This document shows positions 40,101 to 52,100 of a stretch of 64,000 bases of DNA, one piece after another. Positions within the stretch are counted from its first letter, which is position 1; each line of letters opens with the position of its first letter. The DNA lies in NCBI GenBank assembly GCA_037013495.1, contig CM072812.1, positions 74,569,840-74,633,839 of the forward strand, in the 5' to 3' direction. Both the position numbers and the translations under genes were made by a program. Source of the DNA: Hippophae tibetana (taxonomy: Eukaryota > Streptophyta > Magnoliopsida > Rosales > Elaeagnaceae). Below the pieces are notes generated by a model. It saw only the letters and a program-made list of their open reading frames with translations. It searched no databases and had not been told where the DNA came from.

Positions 40101-43100
40101 TTAATAGAAGAATCATGTGACGATGTGTGACATGATCATTGAAAACTCGGCTAAACTTGGAATGAATGTTGTGTTAACATGTTGCAATGCTTATGCCAGT
40201 GGCACATGCGGCGAGCTCCTATTGGGTACCTTTGTTTGTGTAGTATCCATGTATCCTGTTCTGATTGGTCTTACATTAAAAAACTTATAAAAAGTCACTT
40301 TTGACTATAAAGTTTGTTACCCCATAAGTACTACATCTTAAATAAAATGAACATTTATTAAGCAAAAAAATGCATAGATGACTATACTTTCATAGAGTCA
40401 TCAAAACACTAGGCAAAGCTTTAGGAATAAAAAAGTACATGACATATAGATTCATTAGGGAATGAAGAAACCTATGAAACAACCTTAGTAATAGCTATTA
40501 CAAGAGAATACAATCGAATGTAAAAATCATAAACTCCACCTCTAATATTGTCCCGTAGTAGCTCCAAATGTGTTGTTTGATCCTTCACACAACAATAAGT
40601 TTCATGAAACTCAAAAGATGCATTATTATCCTTAGCAAATTGAGTAAACTCAATAAATTCTTTGCTATTATGGGAACACGTAGTATGTGATTCTCACACG
40701 TAGAATAATGAGCCAATATTCTGGATTGGTAGCATCTTACCATCTCTAATAATAACGTAATTAGCTACATCATAAGGCTAAGAGACTGCTATTTTTTTTG
40801 GATTAGAGGTGACATGGTGAGAGGCACCTGATTCTAGATACCAAAAAGAATCATTAGATAAATCACGAGCACTAGCAAAATTCATCGCTCCATAGATTGA
40901 TGGAAAATTAACACAAGGAAAAGGAGGTGACTTCTCTTGAGATGCCACAAAGGCTTGAACAGATAGAGTATGAGTTGTAGATTGTTATTGAGAGACTGCT
41001 TATGGCTTAGCCTAAGAACGAGGTTGTGACAAATAATTTTGCTGAGAGTTAGGTTGATGTTATGCTTGTTCACCAATAGAATGTGGAGGTTGAAAAGTAT
41101 GAACAAACCTATATCAATAATTAGCCACTAGATGGCCATTCTTTCCACATAATGACATTACACTTTATTGTTTCCTTGTGATCTTCCACCACCACTTTTA
41201 GGATGAGGATTGATGACCAAAAAGAGTAACAGGAAATTAAGCTCATGAGGTTAAGGCTTTAGGATCTAATCGATTAAGAGAAATCAAAGGAGGTACAAAC
41301 ATTCTCTATGAAGAAAATAAGATGAGGTTTGTTGAGTCAGATGTGCGCTAAGCAACATTGAATTGTGAGGATTGTCTCTTGTTTCACGCCAAGTCTCATG
41401 ACTTAGCAAAAGTGACACCACATCAACAAATGTTAGTGATTTAGTTTACATTTTAGCTATTATTATTGAAATAACATATTCAAACTCTCATGCTAAACCA
41501 ACAACTAAGTAAAGCACCTTATCATCTTTTGAAAGTGCATAACTAGCATATTCTAGTTGGCTTGCTAGTTCTTTTAGATTGACAACAAAACTCATTACAA
41601 TGAGATTTCCTTTTTAAGCTACTATCTTAATTGAAGAATTCAACCTTTAGACAATTGTTCTAACTCAGTCCAAGCACTTTTGAAAGGTATGAAACCATTG
41701 ATATGCTATTAACATAGTTCATGAACCATCCACCATATATTTGATCTTGTCTATCCCATTGTTTAAACATAGGATTCAACTATCAATCAATGAACTCTGG
41801 TGGTGGATCTTTGTACAAAAACTCATCAAGATCACAACTATGAAGGATCCTTTGAATCTGTTACTTCCAAATGATATAATTAGAATGAGTTAATTTCATT
41901 GTTGTAACATGATTTTGAAACTTAATGACACTACAATCATCAGGAGTCGCAATCATTTTTATATTATAATCTTCAGTTGAAGTTACAGTGTGCAAATTGG
42001 GATCATCCATTAAAAAGTTTAATAAAACTTGTTATGTTATGATATCATGATGAAACTAAAAATGCAAAAGATGGAGGAGTTCTATAGCTCAAGAGATTGC
42101 TAAAAGTATCTCTGATGTATTATATCCTTTTTTAAGATGGTGAACAGTAATACAAAAGCTTAATCACACACTATTTTGGTGCTATCCTTTTATAGGCAAC
42201 CAAAAAGGCGGGAAACTAAAAATTGAAAATAGAAAACTAAAGCAGCACATGCAGTAGCCAAGTGGGTTGTTTTAATAATAATGTGATGAAATTATTACAA
42301 AAAATACATAACTTAATTATTATTTTTGTACAAAATAAGGAGAACCTCGCGGTATTTTTCTATAAAAAATACTCGATAACTTTTAACAATAAAAATAATA
42401 CACTCTTTTTATATTAAGAGGGGTAGGTTTTAACTTCATTTTATAAACCCATTTTGATCTTATTGCTTTCTATCCATTTTGCACTAGTACTAGCTTGTTT
42501 GTAAGAACTTGGTTCTTAAACATTGGACATATTTGCCAAAAAGGACATGTAAGTATAAAACAATATAGGAGATTTTGTAAAAGGGAAGGTTTGTGGAGTA
42601 TATGTTCTGAGATCTTATGACTGAAAAGATATTTTATCTTAAGACTAGATAACTAAATTAAGAACATAATCTTCCATCCATGTTGGCTTACTTCTAATTC
42701 TGGTATTATGTTTTTGAATTGCATTGGTTATTTGGGTTTTATTTGAATATTCTTCTATAGAATTAGCAAATCATGAGCATCATTAGAAGCATATGAATCA
42801 TCTAAAATATTTTGATCATTATGGGTATAGAAGGCAATTGGTCTGTGGTTAAGATTATTGGTTCAATGTCATTTTCACTTATAGGAATAGGTAAGACATC
42901 TTGTTCTATGTTTTCGATATTATTATTTTCAACTTTACAAGGAAAATTTTTTCATAAAATTTTACATATCTTGAAACATATAATTTATGTTTTTCCAAAT
43001 CATAAACTTGAAAAGCCTTTTAAGCTGAAATGTATCCAAGAAATATACATTTGAAACCTCTTTCAGTAAATTTGTCTTTATTTGGTAAAACATTTGTCAC

Positions 43101-46100
43101 ATAGCATAAGCATCCAAAGACTCTAAGGTTTGAATAATCTGGTGGTTTTGAGAGAAGTATTTCTACAGGCATTTTCCAATTTAAAATTGATGATGGAAGT
43201 CTATTTATGATGTGAGTGGCCATAAGGAGTGAAGAACCCCAAAATTTCTTTGGTAAGCCTGCCTGAAATATGAGAACTCTGGCTATTTGTAAGAGATGTT
43301 TGTGTTTCCTTTCTATTATCCCATTTTGTTGAGGAGTATAAGGACATGATTTTTGATGAATTATTCCTTTACTAAAAAGGAATGATTAAAATTCTGAATT
43401 TGTGAATTCTGTACCATTTTCACTCCTTAGGAGTTTAATCTGTTTCCCATACTTTGTATAAATCATGTTGACGAAGTTGGTAAAAAAGGAACTAGTCTTG
43501 CTTTTGTGGATCATGAGGTAAGTCTATGTGACCCTTATATGGTCATCAATTAGAACATAGCTGGATCTTTCATTATAGACTTGGCCATAAGGACCCCATA
43601 ATTCTAAGTGAATAAGTTCAAAAGGTTGTGAGGCTATAGTATGACTAATAGGAAAATGTAATATTTTTTGTTTGGACTTGTGACAAACTTCACATTGATA
43701 AAAAAAATTATATCTTGTTCTTTAAAAAAAATATTGTGTTTCAAAACATCTATAGGACAGTGTCCCAATCTGTTATGCCATAATTAAGTTTTAAGAAATC
43801 TTTTCTTTCCATTGATAGAAACTTTATCACTACAATTCAATCCATGAGAATTTGATTTTAGAAACTCACCATTTTTAATAAAGCTATTACAATTGAAATC
43901 TTGAAAACTTGCAGTATTTAAAACATAGAGGCTTCCTAGAGCTTATTTACTGCCATAATCTCTTTAGTCTATAGGTCTTGCAAAATACAAGTAGTTGGTG
44001 TAAAATGAAATTCCATTTGGACAAGGTGAGCAAGTTTTTGAACACATATAAGATTAAATTTAAAACTTGGTATGTATAAGACATTTTTTCAGGCAAATTT
44101 TATTTGAAAGATTAATGTCTCCTATACTATTAACATATTTCATAGATCCAGCTGGTAAATAAATTGGTAAAGGTCTTTTAGGTTTTCTTAGATTGTTAAA
44201 AAAAATTCTAATGCCTGACATGTGATTAATGGCCCCTGAATCCACTATCCAAGTACCATTTTTCAACAACTCAATAGTACTAGTAGCAAAACTTAAAGTA
44301 CATTGAAGGGAGAAAATGTTACCTATAGAATTGTTGAAATTAACAAAGTTCGCATAGTTACCATCCACAATCATCTTACCGTTGATCAAATTCATTACCT
44401 CTTGCTGAACAAAATTAGCTAAATCACCTTGTTTCTCTCCTCTAGTTGTATTCATATCTTCATAATCATGTGGATTTTTAACCATAGTTACCATAGCTTT
44501 GTTAGTACATTTCTTCTATTGACCCTTTAATTCCTTATACCAGTCTGGAACTCCATGAATTTTAAAACAAGTATCTTTTTCATGCCCTTTTCATTCTACA
44601 ATGTTCATAGATCTTATTCTCATTTTCATTCTTTTTGTAGCAACTCCTTTCATAGAATTTTCTTTCTTAAATTGATTCATGAATTCTCACTTAAGTTTTG
44701 GTTAGTAATCCAATAGCTTCGATGCTTTTATTGAAATTGACATGAGCTTCTTTCTGTTTCTCAACACTATGAAGTATTGAATAATCATGATTCACAGTTG
44801 GTAATGGATCCATGATCAAAATTTGATTTCTAGTAGGGTCGTAGCATTTATGTAATCCCATAAGGAATTGCATCAATCTATTCATAGAGTTAAAATCTGA
44901 AATTACTTTTGCAACTCCATATGTGCAAAGAGGTAAAGACATAAAGTAAGCAAATTCATCCCACAAGCGCTTCAGTTTCCCATAATATTTCGTAATATAA
45001 TCATTACCTTGAAATATTGAAGCAATATCTCTTTGAAGCTGTAAAGGAAGGGCTCATTACTCTTATCATATCTTTCAACTATCTCATCTCATAACTCTTT
45101 GGCTGAAGTTGTGTAAAGAAAACTATCAACAAGGTCCTTGGATATGGAATTAAGTATCCAAGAAGTTACCATATAGTTACCTCTTGTCCAGAGTTCATAC
45201 TCTGTATTTTCTTCACTAGGTATAAGAATCCTACCATCAACGAAACCTAGCTTCAACTTGGCTCCAAAAGCAATCTTCATAGATCTATTTCAAGTTAGGT
45301 AATTTCCTCTAATCAGATGTGACGTTACAAGCACTGTTTCAGGAAAATTCTTTAGTTGATCCAACAACTTGACTAATCTCTTTAGTTTTAGCTTTAATAT
45401 CTCTCATTTTTAGTAACAATAAGTAATTCTAAGTTTTCATTGTTAATTTCCAAATGAAAGCTATCAAGTGGTGGAACAACACTTGCTTAATTAAGAAATA
45501 AGCAAAAAACAATTTAGAGAATCGGATTCGTTGTTGGTAATAGAAAATAATAATTTTACATTCGAACAAGAAAATCAAATTACCAAAAAAAAACATAAAT
45601 TGCAACCACTTTTATTGTGAATTCCAAATCTGTAGCCAAAATTTGAAATTATTAGCTTAATACTAAAAAATATGAACCAAAATCAAAGAAAAGTTAACCA
45701 CCAAATCCGTAAAGAGTCCTTCCTTACGCTTCAATGTGTATACCACATCCATGGCAGTCACAATCTTTCTTCTAGCATGCTCAGTATAAAAAAAATCTTC
45801 AAAAACTCCTCTAGTTTCCTTGTAGATTGTGGACTTCCATGGAGAGATGGTTTTGTTGGAGAACTACAGTGCCCTTAACTATACAGGGCTTGTAAAGATA
45901 TTGAAGAAGTATGACAAAGGACTGGTGATCTAATTCGCCTGCCCTTCATTCAAAAGGTTCTGCAACAACCATTTTACACAACTAACTTGCTGTATAAGCT
46001 TGTGAAGAAATTAAAGTGACATCATAAAAATAAAGATCTCACTAATTCATTTCCTCTCTTATACCCATTTTCCTTAATTACCAACACCTAAATCCTCAAC

Positions 46101-49100
46101 TATTCTAGATTGGGAACAAGTAAAGCTCTGGCCAAGATGAGTAAGAACGAGGAAGATATCTCACCCTTAATTGTGTTGGAATATTATGGATTAAAACTCT
46201 CAAAACTCAAGAACACTCAAGAACAATTTTTTAGAAACACTCAGAAACTCTCAAAATTTTGTTTCTGATTTATTTAGCTTAATTATTACATTGCAACTGA
46301 GAGGTATTTATAGAAACAACTAATAAATCTAAGTCATACAATATAAACCTACCAAAACAATCTAAACCATACACCTATCTTCTTACCTAACCCATTGATT
46401 TTCTTCTTCCTACCAACCATGAGTTGTATCCTTATCAATCCAGATCATCACCATAAAAGCTTCCACGAGCTGGACTTCAAATGGGCTAGAATATTTCAAA
46501 GTTTGTTTTTGATTTCTTTGGGCTTGTAAACAAGTTTACAAACCAGCACTCCCCCTTAAACTTGTTTTATGATGCTGAGCAAATTTCTCAATCTGACAAA
46601 GTCTTCTTGCTTGAGCGGTTTAGTGAAGATGTCGAAAATTTGCTCTTGTGATTTTACATACTCGAGTTGTACATCCTTTCTTGTGATGCACTCCCTGATG
46701 TAATGATATCGAGTATCTATGTGTTTGCTTCGATCATGGAAAACAAGATTTTTGGCTAAGGCAATGGTTGACTTGTTATCGACACAAATTTTGGTTGGCT
46801 CTTCTTTTGTCATACTTAGCTCCTTTAACAAGTTTCTCAGCCAAATTGCATGGCAAACACATGAGGTAGCTGCTACATATTCTGCTTCATAGCTAGATAA
46901 GGTGACAATCGGTTGTTTTTTTGACATCCATGTAAAAGGAGTATCTCCCATGAAAAAAAAACAAATTTGGAAGTGCTTTTTCGATCGTCTATATCTCCAC
47001 CAAAATCGCTATCACTATATCCAACAAGCTTGTAATCATTAGAAGCTAAATAGAACAAGCTAAAATTAATTGTACCTTTTAGATAGCGTAGGATTCTTTT
47101 TGCAGCTTTGAAATGGGCGATTGTCGGTTTCTCCATATAACGGCTAATCAATCCAATGACATACAAGATGTCAGGCCTTGTGCATGTGAGATAATGCAGA
47201 CTTCCAACTAAAATTTTGAAAAATGTTGGATCCACACTTTCACCATCTTCATGCTTGGATAGTTTAATTCCACATTCCACTGGTGTGTTGATCGGCTTGG
47301 AATCATTCATCTTGAACTTTTTTAGTATCTCCCTTGCATAGCTTTCTTGAGAGATGAATATGCCTTCTTCATTTTGCCTCACTTCAATTCCAAGGTAGTA
47401 TGCCATTAACCCAATATCTGTCATTTTGAACTCTCGGGTCATCACCTTCTTAAAATCTTCAAATAGCTTCTGATTACTTCCAGTGAAGATGAGATCATCT
47501 ACGTATAGACAAACGATTAGAATATCGCCATCTTCAATCTTGATGTAGAGTTAATATTCATAGGGACACTTGGTGAAGTTGTTCTCTAGAAAGTACTTAT
47601 CGATTCAGTTATTCCATGATCTTGGTGCTTGCTTTAACCAATAAAAAGCTTTCTTCAACTTCAATACCTTGTCTTTGTGACCTTTTGCTTCATATCCTGA
47701 TGGTTGCTTAATGTAGACTTCTTCTTCAAGGACTCCGTTTAGAAAAGCATATTTTACATCCATTTGATGTATCTTCCACTTATTTTGAGCTGCCAAAGAA
47801 GTAATTAGTCTTATAGTTTCTAATCGAGCAACATGAGCAAATACCTCATCATAGTCAATTCCAGCCTTTTGACTATATCCTTTTGCTACTAGCCTCGCCT
47901 TGTGTCTTTCAATCTCTACCTTAGCATTCCTCTTTGTCTTGTACACCTATTTCCTTATGCCCTTTGGGAAGTGAAGCAGGTTCCTATGTGTCGTTCTTTT
48001 CTATTACATTGATTTCTTCGTCCATCGCATCTCTCCACTTCTTCTCTTGTACAGCTTCTTGAAATCTCACTGGTTCACAATCAACAAAGAGACAAAATAA
48101 GGTAAGATTATCTTGTCGTTCTGTTACCTCATAAAGATCTTGGAGGTTTCGTGTACGTGTCATGGCTCTTTCACTTCCACTTGAAGATGATGACGGATCT
48201 TCATGAGTGGTTGGCATTTCGTGAAGTAGGTGGAGTCGTTGGCTCTTATTGAATTTCTACAGATTGCTCCCTCATTGTCTACTCATCTTCTTTAAGCTGA
48301 GGAAAGAAATTGAAGTTATCTGCATGAGAGTTAAAATCCCATTCTCCTTCTTCGTTGAATACTACATCTCGACTAATTTCAATCTTCTTATTGTGTAGGT
48401 TGTACAACTTATAGCCCTTTGAATTAGCATCATAACCGATGAAGATAAAACTCTCGCTTTTATCATCAAGCTTCGTTCTTCTCTCATCTGGTACATGAAC
48501 ATGGGCTATACTTCCAAAGACTCTTGGGTGGGAAATACCAGGCTTTCTTCCACTCCATGCCTCTTGCGGTGTCTTTCCTCATACACTTCTTGTTGAACAT
48601 GCTACTACTTCTGCCCAAAACTCTTTGGGTAGTTTCTTGCTTTTGAGCATGCTTCGTGCCATATTGAGGATTGTTCGGTTCTTTCTTTCAGCTACACCAT
48701 TCTGTTGAGGGGATCTTGGCACTGTTAAAGATCTATGAATTCCATTTGCTTCACAGAACTCTTGAAACTCCTTGGATGTAAATTCTCCACCTCGGTCTGA
48801 TCTCATGGATTTGATTTTTCTACCGCTTTTTCTCCCCACTGTAGCTTTGAACCTCTTGAATACTTCAAAAACTTCTGATTTCTGTTTCAAGAAATATACC
48901 CAAGTTTTTCTTGAAAAATCATCAATAAAAAGAAGAAAATAGTTACTGTTAGTGAGAGAACTAGGCTTGATCGGTCCGCACACATCAGTATGGATAAGCT
49001 CGAGTGGCTTCTTGGCTCTTGAGTCTGACTTCTTTGGAAAGCTTTTTCTGAATTGCTTCCCGAGTAGGCACCCTTCACAAATTTGATTAGGATGGTTAAT

Positions 49101-52100
49101 GCAAGGTAGTCCCTTCACCATCTCCTTCTTAGACAACAGCTCCAATCCTCCAAAATTGATATGTCTGAATCGAAGATGCCATAGCCACGATGCATCTTTA
49201 TAGCAGGCTTTCAGACACTTGTCAATGTCATTTTGTATGTTGATCAAGAACATTCTATTCTTTGACATTGGCACGTTAGCAATGAGGTTATTCTTATCAT
49301 CTTTTATAGAAAGATTACAATCCTTCATATGAATATCGTAACCTTTCTCTAACAGTTGTCCTAAATTTAAGATGTTATTTTTCATATTTGGGACATAGTA
49401 AACATTGGAAATAAATTGATGCTACCCATCTTTCAAATGAATAAGAATGTTACATTTTCCTTTCACTGCTACGTTTGAATCATCTCCAAATGAGACATTT
49501 CCACTTACTAACTCATCTAGTTCCACGAACATGTCTTTCCTTCCACACATATGGTTGCTTACACCACTGTCAAGATACCAGGCATTTGGTTGACTACTAT
49601 CACCCTCCTTCCGTGCTAGAAAAAGAGTTTCTTTCTCATCGGTCTTCTCCTATATGTAGTTAATTTTCTCATCTACTATATTATTGGGAGCTCTACATTC
49701 TGAAGCATAATGTCCAAATTTCTGAAAATTATAGCATTGAACTTGAGATTTGACATACATTGAGTTCATATTACCTCTTCCACGACTTTGTGTTGAGCTT
49801 TCTGCTCTCTGAAAGTTGTTGGAATTGTTGTTGTAATTCCAACCTCTTCCACGACCGTGGCTTCCACCTCGTCCACGGCCTCTACCTTTACCTCGGCCAC
49901 GTTGGTTTCTGTCATTGCCTTAGCTTTCATGCTTATCCTTGAATTGCATCTTGAAGAGTTGCTGAGTGATCCCTTGCTTCTTCTTATGCTTTTCTTCATA
50001 TTCTTGTAATGACCCATTGAGTTCCTCAATGGTCATTTCTTCCAAATCTTTTGTTTCCTCAATCATCACGACGATGTGTTCAAATTTGGAATCTAATGAA
50101 CGAAGTATCTTTTCCATTAGTCTAACATCTCCCAACATCTTACCGTTTTTTTTAATTGATTAGAAACAACTACGACTCTTGAGAAATAGTCAGAAATAGA
50201 TTCAGAAGCTTTCATATGTAGAGATTCAAACTCACCTCTTAGTGTTTGGAGACGAACCTTCTTCACTTTCTCGGCTCCTTTGAAAGAAATTTGAAGCTTA
50301 TTCCACGCTGCTTTGTAAGATGTTGAATCTAAAATCTTCTCAAACCCATCATCATTTAAGGCTTGATAGATAAGAAAAAGGGTTTTTTTGTCTCTTTTTC
50401 TCAAATCCTTCAAAGATTCTTTTTGCATTTGTGTTAGAGTAGCTTCATCGTCTGGCTCACTTAAGCATTTCTCTACGACTTCCCACACATCATGTGCACC
50501 CAAAAGATCCTTCATCTTGATACTCCAATTATCATAGTTGTCGTTGTTGAGTGTCGGAACTTGAAACGATAACATACCTCCACTTGACATAACTCTCAAT
50601 ATAGTGAGAATTTGTAAATTCTGATCACACAGATGGATTCAGAACTTCAAAAAAACCTTAGGAGGAACTCCGAGGAAAAATCTGATTTTTTTGGTCAACG
50701 ATCAAAGCCAACAGTCAAAGTCAACTTTGGTCAATTGTCTCGGCTGTTCGGTCAAACGGCTTGACGGCTCGGTCAAACAGCTTGGAGGCTCGGTCAGCAG
50801 CTTAGTCAACAGGCTTCACGGCTCGTTCAACCCGGCTCCAACTCAGCTGACTCAATGAGTTAACTCACTTTCTAGCAGAAACTTCTGGAGGATCGTGGCG
50901 GCACGTCCGAACTCCGATCGTGATGATTCTTGCGGCATATGATTTTTATCGTTGAGAGCTTCGATTTGATATACAATAGTGTATATTTATATTTCCAACT
51001 ACAGCTCTGATACCACTTTGATGGAATATTATGGATTAAAACTCTTAAAACTCAAGAACACTTAAGAACAATTTTCCAGAAACACTCAGAAACTCTCAAA
51101 TTTTTGTTTCTGATTTATTTAACTTAATTATTAAATTGCTACTGAGAGGTATTTATAGAAACAACTAATAAATTTAAGCCATACAATATAAACCTACCAA
51201 AACAATCTAAACCATACAATTATCTTCTTACCCAACCCATTGATTTTCTCTTCCCACCAACCATGAGTTGTATCCTTATCAATCCAAATCATCACCATAG
51301 AAGCTTCCACGAGCTGGACTTCAAATGGGCTAGAATATTTCAAAGTTTGTTTTTGATTTCTTTGAGCTTGTAAACAAGTTTACAAACCAACAAATTGATG
51401 GTCTTTTTGAGAAAGAGATCGATGTTTCTCAAAGATAAGTGTTCTGATACCATGAAAAAATATTTTAAAAAAATAGATATTTTCTTTGATACATGTTCAG
51501 CTTAAATTACAATCTACAAAATAATCTTAATTTTGAAACAATAATACAAATAGATCACTATGGCAAAAAATATTATTATGTTTAAACATAATTATAACAC
51601 ACGCAAATGATCATTTCATCTATTATTATACAACATAATCAATTGTACTGTCCTTATATATAATAAATCTTCAATATGTTTCCATGTAAATGTGTTTTTA
51701 TTGTTATAAATTTTAAAAATATTATATAGTTTTTCAACCATTAACCATAACACAGCAGGTAAATATTGGAAAATGGCAAAGGTGCCATTTTGATTTACAA
51801 TATGACAAGGATGTTTCAAACAGCATTCCATATCACGTAATACTTAGTGCCAAAGGCTATCGTTCTTTAATATACAGGTAATTAATTAATATAATCAACA
51901 TATAATCCATTTAATTTATTTTTTCTTTATCTTTCTTAATTTAAATAATTGCCCACCAGCGGTGATCATGACATGGTAGTGCCGTTCTTAGAAACACAAG
52001 CATGGATAAGGTCTTTAAACTATTCTATTGTTGATGATTGGAGACCTTGGCTTGTGCAAGATCAATTTGCTGGGTACGTTATTGATTTTTACATCGTTCT

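Larger units (their letters stand above)
35400..40408 (-). mobile_element. Deleted antisense gypsy element (Athila/Tat-like) in SCPL intron 10
   Basis: A long direct repeat (about 35755-36886 against 39412-40408) flanks 2.5 kb of internal sequence. That sequence holds minus-strand gypsy protein fragments, so this is an LTR element in reverse orientation. The protease fragment runs straight into the right LTR. Gag, the primer site and about 350 bases of the LTR end are therefore missing there. Most of RT and RNase H is also gone. It sits between the two halves of an antisense copia. Confidence 0.72.
46174..51392 (-). mobile_element. Nearly complete antisense copia with perfect target duplication
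   Basis: A 5.2-kb element with LTRs at 46174-46548 and 51019-51392, both TG...CA. On the minus strand it has a primer site TGGTATCAGAGC (51015-51004) and a purine run AAGGGGGAG beside the 3' LTR. AATTG stands on both sides (46169-46173 and 51393-51397), an exact 5-bp target duplication. Hand comparison of the LTRs gives about 21 differences in 375 bases (about 94% identical). Gag, protease, integrase, RT and RNase H are all present with only a few stops. This is one of the younger insertions here. It sits in the leader of an older antisense copia. Confidence 0.92.
42403..51601 (-). mobile_element. Antisense copia with RT lost, host of a nested copia, in SCPL intron 10
   Basis: Minus-strand pieces in order are: a candidate 149-base 5' LTR (51601-51453), the primer site TGGTATCAGAAC (51452-51441), leader, gag from about 45400, pre-integrase and integrase to 43020, and a linker to about 42430 ending [12 protein letters not shown], the first RT residues. 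Gag includes [20 protein letters not shown] and [16 protein letters not shown]. The protease reads [13 protein letters not shown] (about 44265-44225). Integrase includes [11 protein letters not shown] and RNase H are missing where the LTR of the neighbouring copia begins (42402). The leader is interrupted by the element at 46174-51392. Confidence 0.7.

Noticed and set aside
49475-50163. Several plus-strand frames
   Set aside because: Opposite strand of the nested copia gag and protease; His/Leu/Cys-rich shadows.
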